Shown here: piece by piece, positions 45,880-59,022 of the stretch
Numbering within the stretch: position 1 is the stretch's first letter
How the letters are laid out: each line of letters starts with the position of its first letter
Assembly (NCBI RefSeq): GCF_027244095.1
Contig: NC_069658.1
Span: 261,896,687-261,960,686, forward strand
From: Hemicordylus capensis
Lineage: Eukaryota; Chordata; Lepidosauria; Squamata; Cordylidae
Direction: 5' to 3'
DNA: 64,000 nucleotides
The notes under the pieces: model-generated
What the model saw: the letters and a program-made list of their open reading frames with translations, nothing else
Told to the model about the DNA's origin: nothing
Databases searched by the model: none
Translations under genes and position numbers: made by a program

Positions 45880-47870
45880 TGAACTTGCCTTTGTGACTGC
45901 CTTCATTACCTCATGTTCCACCCCATCCCAGACCATTCAAGAGGCCATGGAAGTTGAAAGTAGAAATCATTGCATTCTCTCTGTGATGAAGAAAAATACA
46001 GCCACATGGAATCAGCTCAGACACAAAGGGCTCAGGTTACATTGAACCTATAGTCATCCTCCAACAACATCTGCATATGTAAAGCCTATGTTCCTGTGGA
46101 GACCAAGCTTCAATCTGCCACAACCCCTCCCCCCACCCCCAGCACTCATAATTGCAAATCACTCAAAGAGCAGATCAACACAGCTGTCAAACTCCCCTTT
46201 ATGCTGACACTTGGCATTCCAGAAAAGCACCCAGCAAACATTTTTTCAGTGCAAGTTTGGGGAAAAAGCCAAATTATTGGCAATGGCCCCACCACACATC
46301 ACAGATAAGCATCGAGGCATACTAGAAGCCTCAGGTCGTACCATCCCCCCCCCCCGGTCACTGAAAACAGAGGATTTTTTTACGCTGGACATAATTTGGG
46401 CTAAGCCAGAAAGCACAGCCATAATTTGGGGGGAAACAGAGTTGTGTCTGAACTGGTCTCTCGCAATTGGCACCTCACCTTGCCTCACCTGCAGCAACTT
46501 CCGGGTAAATCTAGCTGATATGTGCATTCGCACCCTCCATTCTGGAGTGGATTCAAACTAACAGCTATGTGTGCAAAATCTCCAGGATGTTTTTCACAGA
46601 TATTGGCAACTCTGAGGGATCTAATGAAGGCTTCTTTAGAAGAGGTCTAATGATTGCCTCCTTAAGACAAAGAATCATCCTGCCCTCCCTCAGAGAAGCA
46701 TTTATGATTTCCACCAGGCTGTCTACAACAGCCTCTCTGCTAGATAGAACAAGCCATGTTGGACAAGAGTCAAGAGAACAAGTGGTAGGCCTCACCGCTC
46801 CAAGCAGCTTGTCCACATCCTCAGGAGTCACAAACTGAAACCGATCTTGTCGGATCACATAAGAGGAGTTGTTGGGCACCTCCAGTTCAGACATCAAATT
46901 AGTTGTGGAGTCTCCATATAGGTTGGCCCAAATCCAAGGGATGTTATCTGTGAAAAACTCTTTAAACACATCACAGCGGGGAACTGATGACTCCAAATTC
47001 TGGTTCAAGGGAGTGGGGGCAGATACTAGTCCCATCACAACCCTGAACAACTCCGCTGGATGTGAACTCACAGAGGCAATATGGGCAGAATAGAACCGCT
47101 TCTTTGCCGCACGTATTGCCTGAGCATAGATCTTTAAATGTGCTCTATGTCGCAATCTTGTGGATTCCAGCTGAGTCTTTCTCCACTTGCGCTCTAGTCA
47201 CCTGCCTTGCTGCTTCAGCCCCCGTAGATCTTCCATATACCAAGGGGCCAGTTTTGAAGCGGGTCAGAGGGGATGCTTGGGAGAAATTGTGTCTACTGCC
47301 AAGGTGAGCAAGTTGTTCCAATTCTCAACCAGGGCATCAACAGGATCATCGGCAAAGTAAACACTGAATCCCTGCAAGGCTTCTTGGAATCCTAGTAGAT
47401 CCAATAATCTCTTCAGGCAGACCATTGTAATAGGTCCCTCGCACCTGTGGAGGTGGGAATTAGTTGTAAGTCCAATGTAAGTAAGTCCAACCTTAACCAG
47501 GTGGTAGTCCGTCCATGACAAAGGGGAAATCACAGGAATCCACACCCATGGAACACCACCCTGATCAGAGTAAAAAACCCAATCAAGCGTGTGAACTGCA
47601 ATATGCGTCTGTCCAGAGACCACTTGGGATAGGCCCAAGCGTCCTCCCCAACCCACTTCAAAACTGACCCATTGGTATACAGAAGAACTACGAGGGCTGA
47701 AGAGGCGAGGTAGACGGCTGGAGTGCAGGGGGGAAGACCCGACTTGAATCTGACAGATTACAGCATAGAGCTCATTTGAAGAACTATGCTCAGGCAATAC
47801 GTGCGGCAAAGAAGCAGCTCTTTTCTGCCTGTATTGCATCCATAAGTTCACATCCGGCGGAGTTGTTCAG
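45880..47870. repeat. Duplicated segment B (no Polinton)
   Basis: Collinear with 16,141-17,334 plus 28,003-28,925. The uninterrupted target site CCAAGGGATGTTATCTGTG is at about 46,935-46,953. Confidence 0.9.
46600..47740 (-). mobile_element. L2/CR1-like LINE ORF2 fragment, unsplit paralog
   Basis: The - strand translation runs from the endonuclease end (VISPLSWTDYHLVKVGLTYI) through AAKKRFYSAHIASVSSHPAE and FQFVTPEDVDKLLGAVRPTT to KEAIIRPLLKKPSLDPSELP. It is degraded and lacks the reverse transcriptase proper. Confidence 0.85.
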
Positions 47871-48145
47871 GGTTGTGAGAGGGCTAGTATGTGCCCCTCC
47901 TCCCTTGAATCAGAATCTAGAACCATCGATTACCCACTGTGATGTGTTTAATGAATTTTTTGTGGAAAAAATATCTTGTATTCCTGCCGACTTAGAGTCC
48001 ATCTCTACAATTACTTCAGAGTCTGATGTGGAGGTGTCCAGCGACTCCTCTTATGTGGTTAGGCTAGATCAGTTTCAGTTTGTGACTCCTGAGGATGTGG
48101 ACAAGCTGATTGGAATGGTGCGGCCCACCACCTGTCTTCTTGACC
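47741..48145 (+). mobile_element. L2/CR1-like LINE fragment in opposite orientation
   Basis: YAQAIRAAKKQLFSACIASI, then FQFVTPEDVDKLIGMVRPTT. It overlaps in content with the - strand copy beside it, so it is a separate head-to-head copy and not a simple 5' inversion. Confidence 0.8.
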
Positions 48146-48164
48146 CTTTGGAATGACAGAGTGC

Positions 48165-51100
48165 TACATGTATGACTATTTGCCGCAAGGAGCTCCTGGC
48201 TCTCCGGGAACAAGTTCGTTCCCTTGAAACCAAGGTGGCGGATCTGGAGAAGCTCAGAGAGACAGAGAGGCATGTGGACGAGACCTTCAGGAATGTGATA
48301 GAGACATCCCACTCCAGGACTGATAGTTCCTCTGCTGTCAGGGAGAATGACGGTCTCGGGCAAGGAGGACATTGGTCTGAGGAAGAGGAAAATGCTCCTT
48401 TAGCAGGGACCTTCCATGGATGATGAGCCCATATCCTCTCGCACAGGGGATACTCCTCTGGGGGCGTGGGGCCTCCTTGTAGTAGGTGATTCGATCATTA
48501 GAGGTATAGAGAGATGAGTTTGTGACCCGCGTGTTGACTGCATGGTGACTTGACTGCCTGGTGCGAAGGTTGTGGACATCATGCAGCATCTAAATAGGCT
48601 CTTAAGAAGTGCTGGGGAGGAGACAGCAGTCGTGGTGCATGTCGGCACCAACGATGTGGGGAAATGTAGTTGGGAGGTCCTGGAAGCCAAATTTAGGCTG
48701 ATAGGTAGTGTATTGAAGTCCAGGACCCACAAGGTAGCATTCTCAGAAATGCTACCTGTTCCACATGCAGGTGCAGTGAGACAGGCAGAGCTGAGGGGTT
48801 TCAATGCATAGATGAGACGGTGCCAGGAGGAAGGGTTTTGATTTGTTAGGCACTGGGATACATTTTGGGGCAGGCAAGGCCTGTACAAAAGGGATGGGCT
48901 GCATTTGAACCAAGATGGAACCAGACTGCTGGTGCTTAAAATAAAAAAGGTTGCAGAGCAACCTTTTAAAATGATGCCTGGAGAACAGCCGATGGGAACT
49001 GGGCAGTATCCTGTTCGGCAAAAGCCATCCTTTGAAGTGCGAGGGTGCAAAGGATTCAGATAAAACAGAAGAGGACAGAGCAGTAGCACTTAAAGAGCAG
49101 GTGGGAGACTGTGCTAGCTGGTCAAAGAGTCAAAAGATAGATAGCGTACATCAGGTGAGAAATTCAGCATATAGGTGCTTATATGACAATGCCAGAAGCC
49201 TCCGAGCCAAAATAGGTGAGCTGGAGTGCTTGGTGGCTAACGCAGAAACAGACATAGTGGGCATAACAGAAACATGGTGGAACAGTGAGAACCAGTGGGA
49301 CACTGTTATCCCTGGATATAAACTCTATAGAAAGGACAGGGAGGGGCGCCTTGGAGGTGGAGTAGCACTGTATGTTAAAGAAGGCATAGAATCTAACAAG
49401 CTGGAAAACCTAGGTGGACTGGAGTCCTCCACAGAACCCTGTGGGTGACAGTACAAGGCCTGAAAGGGAACGTGCTACTGGGGACGTGCTATCGCGCTCC
49501 TGATCAAAATGCTGGCAGTGACTGGGAGTTGCAGCAGGAAATCAGGGAGGCATCAAGGAGAGGCAGGGCTGTAATTATGGGTGATTTCAACTACCCACAC
49601 ATAGACTGGGTAAATTCACATTCAAGTCAGGACAAAGAGGTCAAATTTCGAGATATGCTAAATGACTGTGCCCTAGAACAGTTGGTCATGGAACCGACCA
49701 GAGAGAAGGCAACCTTGCAGGCACGTAACAACGATTGGGGCAAGGGGAGACAGTTGTCTGGGGGCCCCACTGCCTGGAGGGGCCCCCCAGAGGCACCTCA
49801 CGTGACTCCCCATTGCCCCCTTGCCAGCCCCAAGGCCCCTCAGCCACTTGCCCTGTTTGCCGTCTCTCCAGCTTGTTCTCCTGGCCGGCAATGGAGGCAG
49901 CAGACAAGCTGCAAAGAGCTCCTTTTCTCCCGCCTCTCAGCTGATCAGTGGGTGGGCGGGGCTTCCACGCCTCTGTGTAGGCCTCTGTGAAGCCTGAACT
50001 CCAGTAGGGCCCAAGCCAGCCAGGAAGGAGGAGGCAGCCAGAGTGGCCACCACTGTTCTCTGCAGCAGAAGACCCCTTGCTGCCCTGCTGAACCCAGCAT
50101 TTGCCAGGTAGAGTGTGAACTCCTTTTTGTGGTTACCTTTCCCCCCCGCCCCCCCGGATATATAGGGATCTGCTTGCCATAGGGCTTTGATATGGGGGGT
50201 TTGGGACTGAGAAATATTTATTTTTAAACAGCTTGGAAAATTTGCTGGCTTAAAAAAAACTATCTAAAAAGTCCTATAAGTGGCTTGTTTCATGGCAGAA
50301 AATTACAAAAACTTCTGGAAGAAACAGTATTATATTTATTTTATTCATTCATTTATAAATGCACTTATGTTCAAGTTGTTTTGCAACCCAGAAGGTCTGA
50401 GTGAGAACTGTGAAGCATGTCTTGTGCTTTTATTTTATTTTATTTTTCTTGTGTGTGAACTGCTCCCCAATAACTTGTAGGGACTTCAGGGTAAATCTGG
50501 CCAACATGTGAATGCAGCACCTCCATTCCAGAGGAGATGTGTGTTAAAGGGCTTTAAAAGCCTCCTGTGAAAAACCTCCTGGAATCAAACTTGACTGAAT
50601 TTGTTCAGAATTCTGAGAAAACAGACATAGGCTCACCCTGCATGGTTGAAAGTCTCCTTTGCTAATCTGCACCGAGGGGGCCATTTTAATCATTCATCTT
50701 TCTAGTGTGTTCTAGGCATTAAAAGTAAAACCAATGTATAGTACTCAATGTATATCACTATATATTGTGACGTGTGCGTGTGTGTATTCAGTGAAATGTA
50801 TTTCCAGGCAGCATACTTATTTTGGAATATCAGACTTAAATCCTTGGGGGCCTGGGGTGTGCGGAGGCCCTGGACTTTGAGTGGGGGGCCCCCATTTTAA
50901 AATCTCGTCTCTGGGCCCACTCCAACCTTGCTACGCCCCTGCAACCTTGGACTTAATTCTGAGTGGCACCCAGGACCTGGTGCGTGATGTCAGTGTCATT
51001 GACCCTTTAGGGAACAGTGACCATAGTGCCATCAAATTCAGCATACATGTGGGGAAAGAATCACCAAGGAAGTCTAACATAGACATTTTGAATTTTAGAA

Positions 51101-51666
51101 GAGGAAACTTCTCTAAAATGAGGAGTATGGTGAAAAGGAAGCTGAAAGGGAAAATCAGGAGAGTCACTTCGCTCCAGAGTGCATGGAGTTTACTCAAAAC
51201 CACAATACTAGAAGCTCAGTTAGATTGTATACCCAAAAAGAGGAAAGGTACCACTAAGTCCAGGAAGATGCCTGCATGGCTAATGGGTACTGTCAAGGAA
51301 GCCATAAAAGGGAAGAAGACTACCTTCCAAAATTGGAAGGCCTGTCCAAATGAAGAGAACAGAAAGGAACACAAACTCTGGCAAAAGAAATGCAAGACAA
51401 CAATAAGGGAGGCGAAAAGAGAGTTTGAGGAACATTTAGCTAAAAGCATCAAGGGGAATAACAAAAACTTCTTTAAATACATCAGAAGCAGGAAACCTGC
51501 CAGGGAGGCATTTAGACCATTAGACAATGAGGGAGTGAAAGGGATTATTAAGGAGGATATGGAGGTTGCAGAGAAGCTGAATGAGTTCTTTGCATCCATC
51601 TTCACGGCAGAATATACTGAGCATATACCTGTTCCTGAACCAGGCTTTTCGGGGATGGGGGCTAAA
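48165..51666 (+). mobile_element. CR1 LINE, 5' part (ORF1 and endonuclease), split by a hAT element
   Basis: ORF1 region 48,172-48,950: a coiled coil (LREQVRSLETKVADLEKLRE), then an SGNH-esterase-like domain (VVVHVGTNDVG and RDGLHLNQDG). ORF2 start from about 49,130: endonuclease (CLYDNARSLRAKIGELECLV, TDIVGITETWW, GDFNYPHIDW), and after the insertion the SDHSAIKF motif and linker to 51,665. Several frames are broken. It stops at the edge of duplication copy 2, before any reverse transcriptase. Confidence 0.9.
49718..50941. mobile_element. 1.2-kb hAT-type element in the CR1
   Basis: Ends CAGGCACGTAACAACG and GCTACGCCCCTG, with exact 8-bp duplication CAACCTTG (49,710-49,717 and 50,942-50,949). 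Same family as 1,648-1,970, but longer. No transposase frame. It contains a copy of the 31.3-kb dispersed repeat in the opposite sense (about 50,480-50,590). Confidence 0.9.
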
Positions 51667-51926
51667 TTGCTGGAATGGAGCACGTGTGTTCACACATTGG
51701 CCAGATTCACGCCGAAGTCTGTGCAAGATATTGGGGAGCACTTCATACATGATTCGGCTTTTTCATTGCTCACTGGAGTGGGGGCCTGATTTATCCCTGG
51801 GGTAAAAAGAATCCCACTTTTTGCATCATTTGGGGGGGGGGCGGGAGGCAAATTTGTACTTGCAGAAAAGCCTGTTGTCTGTAAAAAGCTCCTGGAGATT
51901 GGTGCTGATTCTCAGGTACTCCAGAT

Positions 51927-52198
51927 CAGTGTTCGCTGTAAGAGGGATTTCCAGGTTTGTTGACTACAACTCCCATAATCCCCAGCCAAAGGCCTCTGTA
52001 GCTACACAATGTGGGTGGTCTAGTCAACAACATGAGCTGGGGTCTGGGGACAATGTTTAATTTTTGTTTTAAAATGTTTTTAAATTGTTAGTTGTTGTTT
52101 TATTGCTTTTAATTTGTTTTAGCTTTTCATTGTTTTATAAGTTTGTTTTAATTGTGAACCGCCCTGAGCCATTTTGGAAGGGCGGTATATAAATCAAA

Positions 52199-52229
<31 letters not shown>

Positions 52230-52262
52230 AACATCTGGGAATCTCCCTTACAGGGAACACTG
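51927..52262. mobile_element. hAT MITE with a nested LINE/SINE tail
   Basis: Flanked by CTCCAGAT and CTCCAAAT (7 of 8). Ends CAGTGTTCGCTGTAAGAGGG and TCCCTTACAGGGAACACTG. A tail ending GGGCGGTATATAAATC(AAAT)n is inserted at about 52,032-52,231. Copy 1 has an internally deleted version at 33,060-33,130. Confidence 0.8.
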
Positions 52263-52864
52263 CTCCAAATCAATCCTGGAAGGCTGGCAACCATAATTAC
52301 TAGCAGTAGTATTTGGGAAGAAGGGAAGGGTTCTCATTATTCATCACATGGGGCATTTCTGCAGGAGAGGCTCAAATCAATCTATAAGATGAACCAAAAC
52401 TGTATGTAAGTTTTCTGTCGCTGAGAAATAATATGAATATGTGCTAAAAAAAAGCACAAAATCATGAAAAGATGTTCCCCCAATAACCAGCTCCCGGTCC
52501 ACAAAGTAGTTATGCTGTATACATTGTATCTATTTGCAAGCTGCCCTGAGCAGTGGTATACTGGAGGGAGGGACAGGGTCTAAATATTTCATCATCATCA
52601 TACACAGCAACATGAGATTACTTTTTTTAAAAAAGTCTGAAACATGGGATGATGGCAAAAGTGAAGGTTGAACCAGTGTTCAGTTTGCTAAGCAAATGAC
52701 AGTCATTTTAACTGGAAAGCAAAAAAAAAGGCCCATCCCGCCACAAAAGAAACAACTCTTGAAATTTAATGTAATAAATTTTGCATTTTAATTGAACCTC
52801 CTTGAAATGAAGTTCTCTTAATATTACATCCGTCTTCATCCACGACTCTCAGTTTACTCTCAGT

Positions 52865-55800
52865 CTACAGATTATCAGAACAAAAGTCCCGATCTGAACA
52901 ACAGATATATTCATAATCGTATGCAGACACTGGAAGTATCCCTTTCTTTCCACATTTCCGGAATTTGTAATGATAACAGGTCATCTGTTTAAAAAGCAAC
53001 TTACAACCTGGAATTAGGAAAAGAAAGGTGTCTGGTTATTCTTAATATCAACTAGGGGAAAAGCGGCTGCTGTCAGGACAGTGCAAGACTACCCTGCACC
53101 TGAGGAGGGTTGCCAGATGTCCCCCTTCCTGCTCAGTGGTACACAATGCCTTGGCAGAGCCCATCCCACCTAACAGAGTACAGCACATTTATTTTATTTA
53201 TTTGTTATTTATTGTTGAATTTGTATACCGCCTTTCATTAAAAACAATCTCAAGGCTGTTTACAAAAGTTAAAAACATACAGTAAAATGACAATAAGAAT
53301 ATTTAAGCTAAAAATATAAAAACCAAATTTAAAATCTATAAAATACAAGCATAAAAACTATACACGGGTATAACCTCATAGAAGCAGCAATAAACACAAT
53401 CATGTAAAAGCCTGGGTAAGAAGCCAAGATTTAACAAGCTTTCTAAAAACTGTGATGGAGTCTGAGGATCTAATGGCCGCTGGGAGAGCATCCCAAAGTC
53501 TGGGAGCAGCAACAGAGAAGGCCCTGTCCTGAGTGCACGACAGCCGAGCCTCCATCATTGTCGGCACTCAGAGCAGAGCCCCCGCAGATAACCTCATCAA
53601 GCAGGCAGCAAACCTAGGGAGCAGGCGGTCCCTCAGATACCCTGGGCCTGAACCGTTAAGGGATTTAAAGGTCAAAACTAGCACATTGAATTGGACCCAG
53701 ACACATAGCTAGCCCCACTCCCACCCAGTGGCCTAAGTGCTTTCTAGCCAAGACTACCACCCTTCCTCTCAAGCTCCCTCTGTTATTTGGTTTTTAAAAT
53801 TAGAGAATACAGGAAGAAAGGTGGAGGAGGAGTGAGGAGAGGACTGGCACATCTCCTGGGACACACTCGAGTCCCCTCCTCTCTTCCTCTCCACACGCAC
53901 TCCTCCATTCTCGTACAGAAGGGGAAGGAGCAGGAGCAGAGGCAATGGGCAGATGCAGCCAATGATGGCAGTAACAGTTCTAACCCAACACATCTGTCTC
54001 CTAAGGTGAACTCCTCAGCCATCCAGCTTCAGGATGGAATAGGCCCACCCTGATTATTGTGACAGAAGTACGGTATGTCCTCCATTTAATACATCCCCTT
54101 TCTGTCAGCAAGGAAAAGGCCATTTTGATCTTTGAATCTTCCACTGTCTTCTTTTGCTAGGATTCGTTGGCTGTTCTGCTGGTTTTAATAATCCTTTTTA
54201 AAAATTGTTTACTGCTGTTTTAATTTGTAATCCTTTTTGGAAGTCTATGGATTGGAGAATGGGATATTCAATGATTGGAATAAACCAACCACTGGCAGGG
54301 CTGAAGGGCAGGATTTGACCTCAGCGCAATAATGATCCCAGCCGCAATAATGATCCCAGCTGATGTGCTCTACATTCCCCCACAGAAATAAATGAGAAAT
54401 GCTGTCTTTTATGGGAGAAAGCCAAGAAGTGAACACAGGAACACCACTGGGAAGGGAGGAATTCAAAGCTGGTGCCCATCCCTGTGGTGGCCTCGCCCAT
54501 TAAGGACCAAGCTTGCTCCTATAACGTGCATTGCATAGTCCTCATCAGTTTCTTGGTCGCACATTATCTGATGGAATGTTAGGAGCTAATCTGTGTACTG
54601 TGTGATCATTTGCATTGTCTGGGGTGAATTTGAACTTGGACTCTTTAAAACTCTTTTAAATACCTATTTACTTAGAAACTGAGGGATTAGCTATATGGAC
54701 CATTGGTCTGACACAGTATAGGGCAGCTTCCTATGTTCCTTTTACACCCAGCCCTATGTTCAAGATACCTAGGTGTTTGCCACTATACGCTATGGCATTA
54801 GGGCAGCAGAATTTCTCTTCTTCTGCTCCCACAGCTTCTAATGCAATGTCGAGGGGTGACGAGGGGCCGTGTCCTGTCTGCAACAAAGGTAGGATGTAGC
54901 ATCTGGCCACACTGTAGCCAGAAGATGTCTTCCTATATCATCTGATATAGAAGCACTATAATGAGACATTGTAGGAAAACATGGCAACTTACACTGGTGG
55001 TCTCCACGTTTTGTGGTGGATGCAATTCCTGCTCCTTCAGAACAATGCTACATATAGAGCATTCACCAAGAGGAGCTCCACTCCCACTGCCATCAAAGTA
55101 GTTTAGAAAAACAAACAGTGAACCATCACCAATGTGCAGGCCTCCCAAAGCCTAACTGAGATAGTTTCCACTCAGCATTAGGTAGCCACTCTTAATTTGT
55201 TGGAGCAAAAATATAGACCTCTGGCACCTTAAAGGCTAACCAGATTGTCATGGCAAAAGCTTTATTTGGTCAGATGCAGCTTGTCATGTAGGGGTGAAAA
55301 AGGTTGCCCTTGCCCAAGTTCCTTCTTCCCTATAACCAGTATAGGAGCACGATCTGAGCCCTCTCTTGCATGCATCTGGTTGTCCTAGGCATGGGCAAAA
55401 ATCATGGTACAAACCATGCTCATATTCCTACGATGAGCCATTCCTTACCGTCATATAGTTTGAGAACTACGCAGCCTAGATCCTCACATGTCTTTCGAGG
55501 ATTGTCACATTGATTCCCAGTAGCGCAACTGCTGCATCTAACGGCATCTACTGTAAAAGATAGGCATTTTCTTCAAACTGCTTCCTGAAACATCATGATA
55601 GTGAAATGGTAACAAAACAAGCCATTTCCTTGTTCAAATGATTGCCAAATCCTCTATACTATAAAAAGAGCACGGCTTTCAGCCACCTGGACTTTCTGCC
55701 CTAGGCTCAGTCCTCCCCTCAAATTCAGCAGGATTGTTTCCAGGTGGATGTTTCCAGGTGTCCTTTTAGCAGTCTGTACGTTTGTACCTTGAATGACATG

Positions 55801-58800
55801 CAGAGTCATTGTTGGCTGTCTACACCAAGGAGTTCTTCTCCTAGTTCATTCTGATGTTTTCTACTGGTATTAGAGACAGAGTATTGGGAAGGAAACATTG
55901 ACATTTGAGGTCTCTCCTCTGTCACACCACTGTCACTGCTCCCCAAATGCATATGTGCATAATGGTTTTTTTCAAGGTTTAAATTTAAACTTTTTAATTG
56001 CTATACACTTCCGGTTCAGCGCAATCCCATTTGACAAAATTTCTGAAGCATTTCCTCCTCTTCTGCCAAGACTATCATGGAACCAGGAATGGAAGAAACT
56101 AATGGCTGATGTGGCTTTAAGAAAGTCCTGGTTGACTTGACATAGATGCTGATCCGTTAATAAACTATTTCCTGTCATCCAGCTGAATTGTTCCCCTTAC
56201 CCAATCATTCCCCTTTGATGATATGGCTAAATTCCTATGTATGCTTTTGAAGGAATTAGTCTCATTGAATTTTGAGACCTTTTTTTCCAGCTATGCATGC
56301 TTATAATATGCAGTTAAAACTACAATTTCTTCTATTTTTTTAAGTTGTTACTATTATTACTGTCATTACTTATATTCTGCTTTCAAAGTGGTTCACGCAG
56401 AAGAAGAAATTGTTTCCTGTTCCCAAAGGGCTAAATGTCAAAACAGAAACAAGAATTTCTGACATCATCAACAGGCACTGGAGAAATGCTTTGCTGAGGT
56501 TAAATAGGGCCATTTGCTCTCCCCCTGCTAATAATACAAGAATGGCCACTTTGAAAAGTGCCTTTTGATCTAGATAGCAGGGCTAACCTCCCTATTAACG
56601 GGGTAAAAGGGCATCTCTTAAAGTGGCAGCTCTCCTCTTTTGAGCAGGGAGAGCAACTATCCCTATTCAGCCCAGAAGAGCACTCCTCCAGTGGCTGTTG
56701 CTATTGCCTCCCTTGTGTTTCTTTTTTGACTGTGAGCCCTTTAGGACAGGGAACCTTCCCCCCCCCCCCCCATACCTTGTGTTATGTAAATTGCTATGAG
56801 AAGTTTTTCTTTTGTTAAAAAGCAGTATACCAATATTCTATACAGCTCTCCATCCCCGAATTCATGTGAAATCCTGATACCCAAGTTGCTTTCAGTTTAG
56901 CCCTGGAAGTTCAGGACCTTAGTCATTTTTTTCATCACTTTAGACTCCCTTAGGAGCAACTCCCAGAAGAGCAGCTTAGCTGTATTTAGTCCATTGCAAC
57001 AAAAACAACAAAGTCTTGTAGCATCTTAAAAGCTGACAAAAGCTTTACTCTTTTGCAATGCACATGCAACGTTGTAGCACTATATCGCAAAGATAAAATC
57101 AGAAATGTGACTGGCACTCTGCTGTCAGCTCTGGTGTCACAATACAGGAAGTGCAGCTCTCCAGCAATCCTGTGTATTCCCCTCAGGGGATGGATCCACT
57201 CTGGGAAGAGCAGAAGGTTCCAAGTTCCCTCCGTGGCAGCATCTCCAAGATAGGGCTGAGAAAGATTCCTTCCTGCAACCTTGGAGAAGCCGCTGCCAGT
57301 CTGTGAAGACAATACGGAGCTAGATAGGTCAATGGTCTGACTCAGTAGATGGCAGCTTCCTATTTTCCTCTGAAGTATGGAAGCACACTTAGCAGCTATG
57401 TAATGACACTGGTGGGGTTTAATCTGGAAAATGCCCTGGAGATGGTGTAGCGGGAAAAAGTCCTCTTGAACCTGCCCTACTGTTTGATTCAGCCACTTGC
57501 GTTCTCCTTCTGTCACATTCATAGAGAATGGGGCGTCTTGCCAGAACCAAAGAGAATTAGACAGAGTTCCTGCAATTATACTTGTTGCCTGACTGAATGA
57601 AGTCAAATGCAGCAAGGATGCTTGCTCAAAATAAGCTTTTTATTTCGTGATCAAGAAAGGCACTAGTACAGTCAGAGAGAATCTGACTGGAATGGCACAT
57701 TGAAGCTGCACAATTGACCAGTTTATATAGGTTTCAAGCAGACAAGAATATCAGTAAAGTAATTAATACATGTCATTGGTAATTAAACATACATGTTCCA
57801 GAGGTGCTATTTAGAGCCTGGGAAGATGAGTTACTACTTGGCCTTTCTGATAACCTTACTCCCTATCAGTATCTGGTGCCAGGGATGTCTGTTTTTGCTT
57901 GAGTGAGGGATTTGGCTAATGGACTAGTTGCATACCTAGGTTATCTATCTCCCAACAGGTTCTGGTATTTGTTATTCTGGCCTCCTATTTATTTATTTAT
58001 TTATTTAATTGTTAAATTTATATACCACTTTTCATTAAAACAATCCCAAGGTGGTTTACAGCAAAATTTAAAAACAAGATGGTAAAAAAGACACAATTAA
58101 AATATTGAGTGAAAAATATTAAACAAATCTGATTAAAAATTTAAAACAAAAGCATAAAAGCAATACAGAATACAAAGAGCAGCAGCGGAGACAATCAAAT
58201 AAAAGCCTGGGTAAACAGCCATGATTTAACGTGCTTTCTAAAAGCTGTGATGGAGACTGAGGAGTGAATAGCCACCGGGAGAGCATTCCAGAGTCTGCGG
58301 GCAGCAACAGAGAAGGCCCTGTCCCACGTACACGACAACCGAGCCTCCCTCATTGTTGGCACCCAGAGCAGAGCCCCCTCAGATGACCTTGTCAAGTGGG
58401 CAGCAACCTTTGAGAGGAGGCGGTCACTCAGGTATCCCGGGCCCAAACTGTTAAGGGCTTTAAAGCTCAAAACCAGCACATTGAATTGGACCCGGAAACA
58501 AACTGGTAGCCAGTGCAGCTCTTTCAAAATGGGTGTGATGTGCTCCCACAGGGCAGCTCCAGATAAAACCCTAGCTGTCGCATTTTGCACTAGCTGCAGT
58601 TTCCAGATATTCTTCAAGGGCAGCCCCACGTAGAGCGCATTAAAGTAATCCAGCCATGATGTGATTAAGGCATGGGCAACCATGGCCAGATCTGCTGGCA
58701 TTATTGAGAGGGGCCCACATTCCTGGTTTGAACACTTCTCCTGACTGAACAATTTTCTTTATTTCAAGTCCAGTGGCTCTATATTCTGTTAGGGACATGA

Positions 58801-59022
58801 ACCAAATTAACTTTTATACATTTATTTGATACACTTTTATAAGCTTGGATTAAATAATTCCGTATCACTGGGGACTGAACTTGGTATCTTCTGCATCTTT
58901 TAAGTGGGTGCCCTACCACTGCTGAATCCCTCAAATAATCTCCTCAGATCTTGCAGTGAAGACTTACCTCCTGGTCTGAGGCAGAAGAAAACACAAACTG
59001 CAAGGAGCCAAGCCTGAGCCAT
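52865..59022 (-). CDS. Ly6/uPAR (three-finger) secreted protein gene, copy 2, three exons
   Basis: Exons on the - strand: 59,022-58,968 (same signal peptide, MAQAWLLAVCVFFCLRPG), 55,550-55,449 and 53,007-52,865 (stop TAG). Lengths are identical to copy 1 (55, 102, 143), all phase 1 with consensus splice ends. Exon 2 reads VRCSSCATGNQC, then C-x6-C-x4-C. Exon 3 keeps C-x7-C-x16-CC-x5-C (YICCSDRDFCSD) and has one extra cysteine just after the exon 2/3 junction, giving eleven in all. The signal peptide is unchanged, while most non-cysteine residues of the mature domain differ from copy 1, suggesting divergence after duplication. An ATTAAA follows the stop (near 52,790). Both genes look intact. 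Confidence 0.85.
53189..53706 (-). mobile_element. L2/CR1-like LINE 3' end, private to copy 2
   Basis: The - strand gives the last part of ORF2 (FRKLVKSWLL-type) and a 3' UTR ending (AAAT)n at the left edge. The flanks rejoin to match copy 1 at about 34,047. Confidence 0.75.
57176..57372 (+). repeat. 5S-rRNA-like SINE, head-deleted
   Basis: Counterpart of 41,475-41,735, lacking the 5S-like head. Tail CGGAGCTAGATAGGTCAATG. Confidence 0.65.
57986..58697 (-). mobile_element. L2/CR1-like LINE 3' end, private to copy 2
   Basis: From about 58,650 downwards: LDYFNALYVGLPLKNIWKLQ, LVQNATARVLSG, FKALNSLGPGYLSDRL and RLWNALPVAI, then a 3' UTR with an (AAAT)n end at 57,986. Copy 1 has no insert at about 42,580. 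Confidence 0.85.

Noticed and set aside
33730-59022. Calling the Ly6-like genes three-finger toxins
   Set aside because: The fold and cysteine pattern are shared by many non-toxic Ly6 proteins; nothing in the window shows venom expression or toxin-specific loops.
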